From: Ligula intestinalis
Lineage: Eukaryota > Platyhelminthes > Cestoda > Diphyllobothriidea > Diphyllobothriidae
NCBI GenBank assembly: GCA_036362985.1
Contig: JAYGXS010000004.1
Location: forward strand, 25,314,125-25,378,124
Length of the DNA stretch: 64,000 nucleotides
Direction: 5' to 3'
Shown: in pieces, positions 31,273 through 42,959 of the stretch
How the letters are laid out: the number at the start of each line of letters is the position of its first letter
How positions within the stretch are numbered: position 1 is the first letter of the stretch
Notes under the pieces: model-generated
Told to the model about the DNA's origin: nothing
Databases searched by the model: none
What the model saw: the letters and a program-made list of their open reading frames with translations, nothing else
Program-made: the position numbers and the translations under genes

Positions 31273-32200
31273 GAAGAAGAAGATGTAATCATTGGAACAG
31301 GAAAGTTATTTTCCTGATTTTTCAGATTCTGTTATGGCGCATTGCAGCGAAGTGGAAGACAAAGTTACTGAATTACAGTATCCTCGACGGATACTGAGAG
31401 CGAAGTTAATCGCACAACTTTGTCCACCAGTGCATAATAGACAAGAGAAAAAACACACCCAGCTGGTCCAAAAGTTTGGCGAGCTCTTTCCTGCGTGAAA
31501 AATATATCGGAAGCAGTAGTTTACCTGATGTAGTGCAGTTTTGGACAAAGCAACTACATTGGAGAGACCGGAGATTACTCCGGACGCGAATAACCTAGAA
31601 CGCAGCGGTGGTGAGGAAGAGAGACGCTTACTTATAGGTTGCAGTCCACTCAACGGGATCCGGTCATAGTTTCAAGTATAACGGGATCAAACTTCTCGCA
31701 AGAGGTCACAACTGCATGAGCTGCGAGCTGCTCGAGTCATGGTTGTCAGGCCCACAGTCCATCAACAAGCGCAACGATTTGCCGTTCCCATACAGCGTCC
31801 TGAGACATTGTCTGAGCAAGCGAATTATTTAAGTGGGAAGGGCCGGGCCCAGCAACAACTCTGGCGACAGAGAGCATAGTTGTAAGGCAATTATGAAGCG
31901 CGCATCGGACAGAGGCAACGAAATCGCGTCAATTAATAAGTCAAAATGGAAATGTCAAGCCATCATCGCACCATTTAAGACCCCAAAGGGTGGTTACAGC
32001 AGCTGATAATTATAGTAAGCATACGGATGGCCGCTACGAACTACCAATACCGTGCAATCTGTGCATGCATCACCATAACCTGTGCATGTCTAACACTATC
32101 TTACAGTTATCAATTATTCAGGATTCTCGACAGAATCAGAAACGCCAGGAAAATAAAATTCTTGCTCCAGTGATCGTAACTTCTTCTTCTTCTTCTGTTC
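31273..32200 (+). mobile_element. PLE-1 type element with inverted left and direct right terminal repeats
   Basis: It begins about 30 bases after the previous element. The left tail AAGAAGAAGATGTAATCATT, GGAACAGGAAAGTTATTTTC and CTGATTTTTCAGATTCTG (31273-31335) is the terminal repeat read in inverted orientation and runs straight into RT sequence. The right terminal repeat (about 32110-32200) reads GGATTCTCGACAGAATCAG, AAACGCCAGGAAAATAAAA and CAGTGATCGTAACTTCTTC. Confidence 0.75.
31340..31830 (+). pseudogene. PLE RT C-terminal and endonuclease pieces
   Basis: HCSEVEDKVTELQYPRRILR is the thumb-region motif seen in other PLE RTs. HTQLVQKFGELFPA and a decayed KNVSEAV follow. Endonuclease remnants continue in shifted frames: the CSCGQSNY-type strand near 31540, QATTLERPEITPDANNLERS-like codons near 31560 and a closing VHQQAQRFAVPIQRP near 31760 (INK.NDLP.PY in better copies). 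The palm of the RT is missing because the inverted terminal repeat joins the thumb directly. It is non-functional. Confidence 0.65.
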
Positions 32201-32631
32201 CTTTTTTTCTTATGATAGCGTCTAGGTTTACTCAGTTACTTTCTGCGAGTAACATTTTTGCTTGTATCGGCAAAGGTTGCATTACCTAAACTGTTTTTCG
32301 ATATGCGTTCAGCCTTCAGTTGACATGCTACTGCCTATGATTCTATCTGACATTTTGTTATTTGTTATTTAAAAAAAAATCATTGCCTTAGTAGTTTCCT
32401 TATTTGCGCGGATGGCTTAAGTATTTCAATGCAAAATGGTTATCTACGCAAATGCAGAAAAGAGGATACAGGTGAGGAAAATGATTATAGTTCTGTGTTT
32501 ACGTGTAGGGTGTAAACAAATGTTTAAAGCATGCTGATGAAATAAACGTCACATTGGATAAGGAAGAAGACTTCTCGAGCATGAAATCAATTAGCTTATA
32601 ATTCGGTGAAATAAGTTCTTTGGGAAAATGT
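32201..32631. other. No recognisable gene
   Basis: AT-rich; a TTC microsatellite tail at 32180-32198 belongs to the PLE end. Confidence 0.4.
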
Positions 32632-32738
32632 TGTTTATTGAGTGAATTTTCGACACTGGTTAACCAGGTCGTTTCGTACGATTTCCATCCGTTTGATGAC
32701 GATCTGATGAGCCAGTGTCGAAAATTCACTCAATAAAC
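32632..32738. repeat. PLE-3 terminal palindrome without element body
   Basis: TGTTTATTGAGTGAATTTTC, then GACACTGGTTAACCAGGTCG (32632-32671), is repeated as its inverse at 32700-32738 (CGATCTGATGAGCCAGTGTC, GAAAATTCACTCAATAAACA). The spacer is 28 bases. Both arms are the PLE-3 terminal motif, head to head, with all coding sequence lost. Confidence 0.85.
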
Positions 32739-32744
32739 AAAAAC

Positions 32745-33010
32745 AAGCTTTCGATTTCTAACAGGAGTCTATCTTCAGAGATCAGAAGCAGCAATCAAAA
32801 GGAGGTTAATTAAAGTGGCCATAGGCCAATCAACTGTCAGTGGTCATCAGGGCCTCAAACTCAACCAGAAAAGGATGAGGTGAAGGCAATTATAGTGGTA
32901 TACGCTAATTAATCGTCAGTAAAAGCAGTGGTCATTCGGAGATATAAACGGTTATTATTGTAATGCCTTGACTTTCATTTATTCGGGCACCATTAAATTA
33001 ACTGGAGGGT
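32745..33010 (-). mobile_element. PLE-2 type terminal region, truncated
   Basis: The minus strand reads CTCTGAAGATAGACTCCTGT, then AGAAATCGAAAGCTTG at its end, preceded by ACAGTTGATTGGCC and GACGATTAATTAGCGTATAC, as in the copies at 1-945 and 42960. It abuts the PLE-3 palindrome at its outer end. Confidence 0.65.
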
Positions 33011-33711
33011 GTGCAAATTCACCACATATATGAGGAACTGTATGAACTGTCAGTCAAAGCGATCAAAGCTATCTTCCTTCGTCCGATTATCACTTCGAAA
33101 AATGAGGGGAGTGTATGCTAGATTAGATGCACTGAAATTGGTCACGGGAGGGTAAAACTTGAGTTACCATACCCACCTCTAGGTTTGCCTAACCCACCGT
33201 TCGAATCCGGATTCTTTGCAAAATGCAGCGCTTTCCAGCTCCGTGCTCTACTGGGGTCCGGCTGATGAGGACAAATAGGCCAGAAATAATCATTTCAGTC
33301 GTTTTTGTCTCTAGCAGTACTTCTCTCTTTCAACTCTCCGTTGGTTATGTTGAATGCCGGCCCATTGTGCATGGAGCACGCCTGTGCGGCACGGCTGGTT
33401 GGACTTGTGAGGTCTGTCAGCCACTGAGCCGGATCACACTTCCTGTCTCTAGGACTCTATCGTGACCTCGGATCCCCGCGGGTGAGAGCAGAGAGAGGGA
33501 GAGGGAGCGAGTGCATTAGATGCTGCACAAGTACATAATCACTGTAAAAGTCATCACGACTAGTCCCTTTACCTGCGCCCACGGTGCTGGGGAGCAGAAA
33601 CTGGACATCGTTAAGAATAATGGTCAAATTGGCACTGATCGCCAAGCGGCTGCCAGTCTTGAGTCCCAAGGCTTAATAGACAAGTATTCTGTGTAACATA
33701 CCTATCGCTCT

Positions 33712-33713
<2 letters not shown>
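33011..33713. other. No recognisable gene
   Basis: Frames are up to 80 codons without motifs. A purine run (GAGAGAGGGAG) lies at about 33485-33505. Confidence 0.4.

Positions 33714-33752
<39 letters not shown>
33714..33752. repeat. (TA)n microsatellite
   Basis: About 19 uninterrupted TA units. Confidence 0.95.
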
Positions 33753-33754
<2 letters not shown>

Positions 33755-33867
33755 AACAAAGGTGCTCATCCGATCTATCTGGTAAGGGCACATACTTGTC
33801 CCGGAAGTGCCTTGAGGCTCGTACTTGAGCGATATCAGGCTTGTCGCTTAGCGACCTCAGAATATGG

Positions 33868-33962
33868 TGGAGTGGATCCGACAAAGACAAGGGAGACCGG
33901 AATGGCCATTTCTGGCTTGTTAGCCGTCATCAGCCAGTCATACCCAGTCATATATATATATA
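33868..33962 (-). repeat. SINE-B tail abutting a short TA array
   Basis: GTGGATCCGACAAAGACAAG, GGAGACCGGAATGGCCATTT, CTGGCTTGTTAGCCGTCATC and AGCCAGTCATACCC form the reverse complement of the SINE-B tail. A TA array (33949-33962) follows directly, and a longer TA array lies at 33714 on the other side. Confidence 0.75.
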
Positions 33963-36899
33963 CGCATAGTTGCAATGTGAAAGGAAGCTCGGTAATCTTG
34001 GCTTCCAGTTAAATTCCAAATAGAGTAGATAGCACATGCAGGGTTGAGATCAAAGTTTGTCTGAATAGCAAGACATATGATTGTGAGTTGTTCTTTTTTC
34101 CTTTTTGAATTTATTTGAAGTACAGAATTTACTCTACTAAGGAATGGTGCACCTCAACCCTCCTTTATTCAAGAAAAATAGAACAGATTGGGGCAAATTC
34201 CGATGAATCTTGATCGACAAGTTATTTTTTACGCTTCTAAAACATAGGAGCCAAAAGTTAGTGCGTATGTGTGTGCGCACACGTATGGTTCTATAAAATC
34301 AACATCAATAAAGCAGAAAATCTTTAAATAAAATCCGTTATCGGCACAGAACGTTGTATTTTGTGCCTATGAAAATCGAAGAAGGACGATATGCGAAATC
34401 TTACTCTTTCCGCAAGAAAAGAAGCTGGATTCCGTTTTTAGGGTAACTTTTGCCATGTTGTGGCGTTATAGGCCATAAAACTTAGTAATAAACTTGGTTG
34501 TTTGAAGTTTGTCGTACCGTACTTGCAAGTGCAAGACGTAAAATTATATATTGACATGTTTTAAATGTTCTGTATCACGCCATAAAATAAAGATATGTGG
34601 ACAATTTCTATACGCAGCGGAGTACGCGTGGTTACGCAAAGTGGTATAGGAAGCATTGCCGCGTAAGGCCTCAGCAGATATTTTAATTATTGAGAACGTC
34701 ATCCTGTGGCACATTATTAATGAATAGCCAGAAATAAGAAAGCCGGATGGAAACAGTTCCCGAGCAAACAAGAGGCCAATGTCATCCGTCATACGCTGAA
34801 AAAGTATCAGTATGTGCCCATGGAGTTAACTCACGGGGAACAGCTGCTGATTATTAGTGAAAGATGCGAGAATTTGAACTTACTCAGTAAAAGGCCATCA
34901 TTTGGGCGTTTTCAAGGGAGAAACTCATTAGAAGACGCTTTTATTTGTAAAAAATACACCAATTTAAGGTGCTCATTATGTAAGTGAATTACGTACTGCG
35001 AAGTCAACCCAGAGAGTCATGTGTTGAAAGAACTTTCCAAGTGAAAATACTGTACCGATGGTTACCTTTAAGAAATATCCGCGACTGATAATTTGTGTGA
35101 CTTTGGAATGTGGATAGCCGCAATTCCAGCCGTCATCAACGGAGACCATCAACAGCAAGCTGTTCAGATTATTTGGGCAAAGGAAATCTTCAACTAGAAC
35201 GGCCCTCATGGACGCAGCATAATTTAGTCTGACGACGAACACGTGATATTTGTTCGAAAATTCACGAGGACAACTCGATTTTCCGAAGATCTTTCTTTTC
35301 ATAGCTTCTAGAGTTTTACACGATAATGCTCCTGATAACGCTTGCACCTATAATCTTGCTTTGTGGAAATTAACCAGCCCCTCCGTATGCGGCCTCTAGT
35401 CTCTTTTTATGCCTGCCAACAATCCGGATCTTAGTCATATCCAAAGTTTTTCCATAGTTATGTAAAAAGTGACTCAACGCAAAGCAAAGTCCTTGCATGC
35501 AAGACGAACTTGCTTCTTTGCTTAATAATCATATTGATGAAACCAAAATCAACAACCTGGTTATCTCCATGTCTGCCGGAATTCAGGCTATTTTAAATGT
35601 AAATTGCCACTCAAAAGAACTGCGCTTTTGCATTTGTTATTTTCATTCATTATTTTCCCTTTTTATCGGCCATCTTTCTAATACACCTTTAAAGTTAGCC
35701 TCATTTTGGTGCTTTATCCTACAGTCATTATCTAGAACTCAAGTTTTTACAGAAAAGTAATTATTCTAATTTTAGGAAATACTTGTTTATAAATAAAAGT
35801 ATGCCTGCTTTTTAAGCATGATCGTTTTTATTTTTCGCATGTATTTGGGGATGCAGCATGGGCGAATTTAATGTACCAAGGTTATTCTTGTGAAACCAAC
35901 GAGATTTTATGAGTAAGAAAATAGAACATACATGTACACCCTTAAGCTATCTTCCTACAAAGTGCCTGCCATTTCATCTTTTTTAACATTCAAGAACTCT
36001 ATCTTTTTCTCTTAAAAGGCTCTGCTCAGAACTGTTATAATTACAGTTATGGTAAGGAACGATGCGTTAGCCTATTTCCTATCAAATACCTGCTTATTTT
36101 GCTTCGATAAATTAGAGCGATTTTCATACAGTTGAAAAATTCATGAGTTCTCTCCTATCGAACTCCACCCTCATAACAACCACTTATATCACCATTTATC
36201 CTTTACAAGCGGTCGTATGTCAAAGTTGGGAGACTGAAGCAGTACATGTCTGCGTTTTCAATCGAGAGAAGTAAAAAAGTAACGAAATTCCACTACTTTT
36301 GGCATACAGTAGCGCTGACCCATGCCGCTCTGAGAAGGCATAATGGCCGACCAACCTTTCCCCCCGACGTCTGAATTGCGTGCGCTTTATCCATTTTTGA
36401 GGATTACTGCTCGGAGAAAACGTTAGTGTATTGTTTCATCTCATTTGCCCTTGGTGTTTTGCCCATTTAAGCAGTATCGATCCTTTTTTCCTGGTCTCTA
36501 TGTGGCCATTACCAACAGTGTAAATTATGTTTAGAGCAGCTATTCCGTGGGAAAGTGGCCGTTTAGCCAATAACAACAATAACTTCAATCATCGTGGACT
36601 CGAGTGCATACCTTCATTTATTTCCTACCATTGTCAGTCTATTTCTAAGAATCTTTCCAATTAAATATATTATTTTCGGTCCGTAGGAAAATAGTTATGT
36701 AAGTGCACCTAGTATTTCCACACAATAGTCCACTTATTAAAAGTACTTTAATATTTCAAATGTTACGTTCAGCCATTCGATGTCATGGACCTGAAAAATT
36801 CAAAGATATTCGTCTCTACGTTGTGTAGAGTCTTTTCAGCTCAAATCTCATTTATGCACGACGTCCTTAAAAAGTAACTGCAGACCCAGTATAACCTCC
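33963..36899. other. Long AT-rich stretch with unassigned frames
   Basis: The longest frame is 123 codons on the minus strand at 34976-35347. It contains a smooth segment (VDDGWNCGYPHSKVTQIISR) but no domain I recognise. A plus frame of 87 codons at 35497-35760 is also unassigned. If the window has host exons, these are candidates, but neither is supported by splice or homology evidence. Confidence 0.35.
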
Positions 36900-37080
36900 C
36901 AGATTAACGCAATATAAGAAGCTCTGCCTTGTCCATACAGACCAGCTGTACCTACTTTATTCTAACTTCAACGATGGATTTCAGCGTGGGAGAAAGAGTG
37001 CCGTCACGATAGTCTTGCTACCTGTCGGGGGGATTACTTCATTGAGAGTTGACGTCTTAAAATAGACCTAACTAAACTGG
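36900..37080 (+). pseudogene. Possible CR1-like RT scrap
   Basis: In shifted frames FNDGFQRGRKSAVTIVLL resembles the Q.GFR.GRS....LL block before RT motif A (seen intact as NFQHGFRRGRSSLSYLLTSI in the element at 37895-40240). Nothing further is legible. Confidence 0.35.
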
Positions 37081-37894
37081 CAATTTTCCTAACTAAAAGG
37101 CTTTCCCAGCAGTAAATCCTTTCAGTAAATCAAAACAATGTAACCAATTAAATGCGTACCCAACAAGTCAAATTTAGTCAGGAAAGTTGCGCAATTTTTG
37201 GATAATACTGTATATGTCAGTCAGTGACTAATCTAATATCATGTTAACCAAAATTTTAAAACGCTTTTTAGATTAGGAATGACTACTTAAGTGGAATAAC
37301 AAAAGTTATTATCTTGGGGCATTATTATAAGATGTTGCAGACACAGCAGGAGACCGACTCTTGAACAAGCGTTTTTCGGTCTTCTTAAAAGACCTGTCGA
37401 TAAATAAGGACTACTTAAATGGCGGGTATTTCTTCTCTACAGATTTTCAATGTCCATATGAATTCGAATATATTTTATAGGTAACTTGAGAAAAATATTC
37501 GTCCTTGTAATTTTTTTAGTTCAGTATAGTTCAGTATATTTAGGGTAGTAGGCAATACCTTTGAAGACTCTATTGAAAACAGTATGCACGAAATATCCTG
37601 CATAAAATATGTCACTATAAACAGTGAGTAACATATATACATGTACAAATTTTAACGTGTGCGTGTGAGCAGTCAGAATAGTCTCTTGTTTACATAATAT
37701 ATCCAACATAAAATGTGTTACTGTAAAATAGTGTTTTAGTTTATTTCAATTTATTTGGTGAGAATAATAGGCAATGCCTTTCAAAACCCTATTTAGCACG
37801 TGTACAAGCATCTATAAAAATTTACCACTTCTAACATAGTATTGGCAAACAGTGGTTAGCATTGTTTTTTACAATATATGTCTGTTTTTTAGAG
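37081..37894. other. AT-rich, a partial local duplication, no gene
   Basis: 37530-37640 and 37690-37800 share short blocks (GGCAATGCCTTTCAAAACCC versus GGCAATACCTTTGAAGACTC; CATAAAATGTGTTACTGTAA versus CATAAAATATGTCACTATAA). 37250-37480 shows weak similarity to 17700-17925. Confidence 0.45.
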
Positions 37895-40240
37895 TTCAGA
37901 CTTGGAGAAAGGAGAGGGGATGCATGTAATTATCCAAGCGTTGTTTGTAAATCTGAATGGAAGTGACCTCCACGACTGACTATACAAGGTGGTTACACTG
38001 TTGTATGACACGTTGTGTGAAGAATTCAGAGCGGAGCATTAGCTTGGATATTTTCGTGCGCAGCTTCATTGTGTGCCCACGGACATGAGGCGAGATGTGC
38101 CACTGAAACATGTCTTCAAAGCGTAATCCTTTCTCAAGACCGTTTATTATATTGTTAAGTAGGATAAGATCCCCCCTTTGTTGCCTGTAATGCAGAGGGA
38201 ATAAATTTTGACATGCCGGTCTATCTTTGTATGTGTGGTTCTTTAGCCTTCTTACTAGCTTTGTTGCCCGACGCCGCACTTTCTCCAGACATGCTGTGTC
38301 CTTTGCTAGCCATGGCCGCCACGCCTGTATGCTATACTCTAGGTGTGGTCGAACAAATGTGCCGTACACTCTGCCGAAGAGGTCTTCATCGAAGGCTAGA
38401 AATGCCCTTTTGATAGCGTGCAGCACTCCCGTCGCTTTATTTTCAGCTTTGACAGATTGTAATGAGGGCTTAAGATTACTCTGTATCCAAATGCCGAGGT
38501 CTTTTTGCATAGAGGCTACGGGAATTCGGATGTTTTTCAGGTGATATGTCCTGCTGCTCTGGGGGTAGGGTGGTTTGTTGGACGCAGGTGGATGACGGCA
38601 AACTTTTGCACATTGAAATCCAGCAGCCATCTCTTGGACCACGTCTGTAGTTTGCAAAGATTATTTTGCAGAGCATCTTGGCCGCTTGGGTGCTTAATGA
38701 CCTGCCAGAGCTTAACGTCATCAGCGAAAATGATTTAACCGCAGTCCAGTTCTTGAAGAGAAGAGGACCAAGAACGGAGGCATGAGGAACCCCACTTACT
38801 CCGTCAGCCCAGTCCGATTTATCTTCCCCGATGCAAACGCGTTGTTTTCGACCGACTAAAAATGACCTGATCCAGTCCAAAATTTTCCCCTTGATGCCAA
38901 GAACGCTCAGTTTATGTAAAAGGCGTTGATGGGGTACGTTGTTAAAGGCTTTGCGAAAATCGATGTACACTACGTCCACTTCGAAGCCTTCTTCTAAAGC
39001 ACTTGTTGAGGCCTCAATTGAAGTCAGTAAATATGAAAGGGAGGAGCGCCCTCGCCGAAAGCCATGTTGGAAATTTTGTTTGATGTCACTTTCATCGCAA
39101 AATCTTAGTATGGCCTGCTTGACAAGGACCTTCATCATTTTGCAGAACAAGGCAAGTCAAGCTTATGGGCCGAAAGCTGTTTGCACACATCTTGCTACCT
39201 GCCTAATATAACGGTACGATGTTGGCCGTCTTTTACTGCAAAGGCAAGTCCCCTGTTCTCCTGGAAAGTTCGAACATAGATGAAAGAGGCACCGATAGCT
39301 CGGCCGATAGTTTAAGTATCAGTCCAGGGATCCCATCCGGTCCAGGAGACTTGTTTGGTTTGATGTGACTGAGGACATGTCTTACGGCTGCGACAGAAAA
39401 GGTAACAGTTTCAATAATGGCTGTACCTTCGTTCACTTCTACTCCCAAATTGTTGTCGGGGGATTCCATCATAAACGCCAATCTGAAAAACTCTGAAAAT
39501 AACTCTACTTTCTGTGGCCTTTCAATTACTACGTTCCCGAGGCTACCTTTTCAGATCTGCAATGTCGTCTCGGTGCTTCCTTGGACTACAGATGGATCCA
39601 TAAAACTTCTTTGAACATATTGTGGCTTGTGTTGTAAGTTGACGCTCAAAGACAGTTCTAGAATTTCGTATTTCCTTACGGCATATATTTCGTTGCACTT
39701 TATATTTGGCAAGTGATGTTGAATCTTGAAGATGCTCGTACTTTTCCCACAACCTTTGTTTCTTCTTTCTGGCCCTTTTTATCGGCTGGTTGACATATGG
39801 AGGTCTGGCACATGGTCTTATTACTAATATTGGGCAATGGACTTCAATTAAGCGCTCTACAGTCCCCTGGATATGCTGCCATAATTCATTTGTATCGTTC
39901 GTACTGGGTTACCAATTTTCTGCGGAAGCGGTACGTCTCATTTCTTCAAAATCGGCTTTTCAAATATTTCTGCGCCTCTTTATTTGCGATTTTGGAGACA
40001 GTAGGTAACACACGCAGGTAAAAGCAACGTGGTCGCTTAACCCAAGTGGCGGTTGTGAGTTCACTTCCCCTATGACCCCCTCTTCTTTACTTAAAACGAG
40101 ATTTACTAGTTCATCATGTCTTTCTAAAATTTTATACTGAATATAACTGTATGTTTTATTATCAATAGTTTTCCGGATAAGGATAGGGTATGCAAGCCAC
40201 GTGTCTTTAAATTTGGAAGCCTGACGTAGGAGGGCTTATT
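37895..40240 (-). mobile_element. CR1-like non-LTR retrotransposon (LINE), 5-prime truncated
   Basis: Reading on the minus strand from 40240: the end of an endonuclease domain (LSDHVAFTC-like codons near 40030), a linker, the RT and a conserved C-terminal domain. It ends in a reading through 37980 (QQCNHLV, one stop, then SVVEVTSIQIYKQRLDNYMH) to about 37895. There is no N-terminal endonuclease core and no ORF1, so the copy is 5-prime truncated as is usual for LINEs. The 3-prime tail was not defined. Confidence 0.82.
37980..39760 (-). pseudogene. CR1-like LINE reverse transcriptase pseudogene
   Basis: Blocks in order on the minus strand: the linker (39543-39752, YKVQRNICRKEIRNSRTVFE), RT motifs from HIKPNKSPGPDGIPGLILKL (39233-39481), GFRRGRSSLSYLLTSIEAST and DVVYIDFRKAFNNVPHQRLL (motif A, second usual Asp now Asn), GVPHASVLGPLLF (motif B with substitutions), then a frameshift. 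The catalytic FADD is intact at 38717-38728 (IIFADDVKLW) but out of frame. A second shift restores the frame, in which KDLGIWIQSNLKPSLQSVKA, FVRPHLEYSIQAWRPWL and the C-terminal region run to 37980. RNA-templated DNA synthesis would need these joined; as it stands the copy is dead. Plus-strand frames over it are shadows. Confidence 0.85.
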
Positions 40241-40924
40241 ATTTCAGAATTTATCCTTTTTGGTTACCATTACATTCATATAATGACATAAAATGTAGCT
40301 TTATCATAGTTTTTGTTATTAAAATTCTTTTGATCAATTAACAGTTGCCTGTCCTTTAGTTTTTTAAATCATAATGTCGATTTGGTTTATGCATATAACA
40401 CTAGAAGAATACACTTTGCAGAAAATTACTAATTTTCTGTGTTTTCTTGCAAACTTTGATGCTCGTTCGCAGTGAGGCCCCACCCTTAAAGCCCTTATTA
40501 CCACCCCTCCCTTTGTGCACGGTTCTGACGTTATTAGCGGCTAAGGGGTTTACATATCCTAATACCGTCGTTCGGCGTTCGCCGCACAGTTTTGAGTTCG
40601 ATCTGCCTTTGTATTTACGTTTAGGGTTTTCGTCTACAAGTAATATATTTTCCGTGAAAGAAATATCATACATTTCTAAATTTTAGTGCTCAGAAAAACT
40701 TGCTTTTGAGCTGAACTATACCGTACACTTCATAAGAGGCAGTATTAAGTGTAAAGATAGAATGCAAGTTAAATGGACCTCATAAGTCCAGGATTAGCGA
40801 CATTTTAAAAATCAAAATATAGTCTTCCCGCTGGTAAAAAATTTAACAATTCATGATTTGCTATCAAATAAGTACAGTAAATAAGTCTTAAGTTGGTTTG
40901 GCAGATTTGGTTAATTTAGTTGAC
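40241..40924. other. AT-rich, no recognisable gene
   Basis: Overlapping frames at 40401-40673 (minus) and 40447-40686 (plus) share the same bases and lack domains. Confidence 0.4.
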
Positions 40925-41045
40925 TCAATTGTGAAAAAACTCGCGGCATTCGGCGGAATTCGAACCCACATAGGAAGGAGGTTTTTTACGCAAGCTAACG
41001 CTCAACCTACTTGAGCTATGAATGTCATGAGTTTTTTCACAATTG
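40925..41045 (-). repeat. tRNA-like sequence between inverted repeats
   Basis: On the minus strand a tRNA-like body runs from GACATTC to GAATGCC (an acceptor-like stem pairing at 6 of 7 positions), with box A TAGCTCAAGTAGG, a GCTC/GAGC D-stem, box B GGGTTCGAATTCC and a GTGGG/TCCGC T-stem. The anticodon stem is broken. It is embedded in a longer hairpin: CAATTGTGAAAAAACTC occurs at both ends in inverse orientation. A functional tRNA is unlikely; a tRNA-derived hairpin repeat is my best reading. Confidence 0.6.
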
Positions 41046-42119
41046 GTTCAGCTAAAATATAGTAAATGATAATTCCACTTAGGCTTACTGTATTTTTGGG
41101 GACATTGAAAATAAATAGACATACTGCATGCTACTTTTATGCTCACTTTTTATCGAGTGAGGTATGTTTCAGGAGGCCGAAAAGGCGTTCGTTTTGAGGG
41201 TGCAATCCTAGTGTGTTTCAAATTCCTTGGGATTATGCTTTAAGATAATATATATCGTAATCCTATGTAAGTAATCATTCACGATCTAAAGAACATTCGA
41301 ACATTTTGGTTAAATTTGCACAAGATCGATCAGTGGCTGTAAAAGTAATAGCTGCTGCCTAATTAGTTAGCTGCGCTTTCTTAATTCGAGTATATTTTGA
41401 ACCACATGTAAGGTTTACGGAATCACCCCCATGCGATGGGGCTAATTCCTTACATAAAACAACCTTCCTGACTTGCGGGGAACGTAATCTCTTAATAATT
41501 CTTACACGGCTGCACGCTGGCTTTGGGTTGACAATCTTCCTAGCCATCTATATGCATATGTAAGTAGGGCTTGGAGTTAAAACGCAGCTGAAATTATGTA
41601 CAAGTTTCAGTTTTTTCAATATATGTAACAATAATAACATGTGGCACACGCCACGCCCACGAATCTAGGCCGCACGTCTTAGTTGAACGCCGAAAGACCA
41701 GACAGTTAAGTGTGTGAACCCGATCCAGTCACGGATACTTCGCCGTCTCTTATTACAATCTTGGTCTTTCGTTATTGGCTACTATAAGCGCCCACAAGCT
41801 CAGGCTGATACATGCACTGTTGCAGTAGGCGAGAGTTCATCCTCTTCACAACAAGAATCTGAGATGCGCATCAATTCGTACTTATCTCTTTGCAGTTGTG
41901 CCTTGCTAGCATGTCGCACTAAAGAAAAAGGACAATTTTCGGAAAATTATGCAATGTTCAAGCTTTTCTGGAAAGGGTGGGGGGCTAATAAAACTATTCT
42001 ACTGCTCACAGTCCTTGTGATTTTATTTTCAAATCGTATGTATAATTCATACGCCTAATGCGGTCACTAAGGAGTGTTAGGAGACAAATACGTTTAGATA
42101 TAATGATATATTGTGTAGG
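41046..42119. other. No recognised gene; one unassigned frame
   Basis: A plus frame of 114 codons at 41714-42058 has a hydrophobic C-terminal stretch (TILLLTVLVILFS) but no recognisable domain; it could be chance. The rest is AT-rich. Confidence 0.35.
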
Positions 42120-42200
42120 TAAGGTTATCACAAGAACCAGGGGTTTATTTTCCTGACATTTCAGAATCAGACAAGCCTCCATCATCGAAGGTGGTATGCA
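42120..42200 (-). mobile_element. Solo PLE-1 terminal repeat
   Basis: On the minus strand: CGATGATGGAGGCTTGTCTG, ATTCTGAAATGTCAGG, then AAAATAAACCCCTGG. This is the diverged PLE-1 terminal motif with its tail. No PLE coding sequence follows; the GC-richer plus frames at 42191-42712 are unassigned. Confidence 0.6.
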
Positions 42201-42959
42201 CACTGATGTTCACAGCATTTGTAGGTAATAGACACGTCGATGACTGCAAGGTCACCTGTCCCCGCGGATTCGGCGATGGTTGTCATCAGGACAAAGTCTC
42301 TTCTCGTCAGCGGGGTGGCGTCGGGATAGAAACAGCCATTGATTGCGTTCCTATTGGCCGTTGTTCATGCTCCCCCAAGGCGCATCCGTGTTCGCACTTC
42401 CCACAAACGTGTGAACGGTGGTTGCCACTTTCGTGTTTAAGTGTCGGTTGCTACCGTGCTGGCGATTTCCGTCAATGTCGTCCATTCCAAGCGTGTGCTC
42501 GCGGCCGCCTGCGTTAACCCTTGGTTGGTGGTCTCGTGGTCATCATCGCTTACCCGCTGTTTGAGTTTGCGTCCACTGATCGTCCACACGGGGCTGGGTT
42601 ATTACCGCAGGCTGCCGGTGAAGCCACCCACCGGCAGCCTTTTTACCCTCTCTATGAGTCTGGACAGAATCTCAGAAGCTGGCAGATGGGTCACTTAATT
42701 AGATTTTCTTGAACATCGGAGGCCACACACCCAAGGTGGCAGAGTGCACACGGGCATGCGGGCGGGCGGATTGGAAAATCTGTGGAGTATAAGCAATCCA
42801 TTAGTGACACAGAACCGCAAGCGGGCTGTGATTGGCTAATGTGAGGCATTGTTTGTAGCCTCAGTAATTGAGCAAAGCTGAGGCGGATAGATTTATCAAA
42901 GCAAAGTCACTTTAGCATAGAAGATTAAATTCAGGCAAGAAGATTTACTTTGAGGCTAT
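42201..42959. other. GC-richer stretch without recognised gene
   Basis: Overlapping frames at 42191-42517, 42441-42698 and 42521-42712 lie in three phases with no domain. They probably belong to non-coding sequence of the PLE to the left. Confidence 0.4.

Noticed and set aside
38213..39211. Plus-strand open frames of 66-105 codons
   Set aside because: They are antisense shadows of the CR1-like reverse transcriptase.
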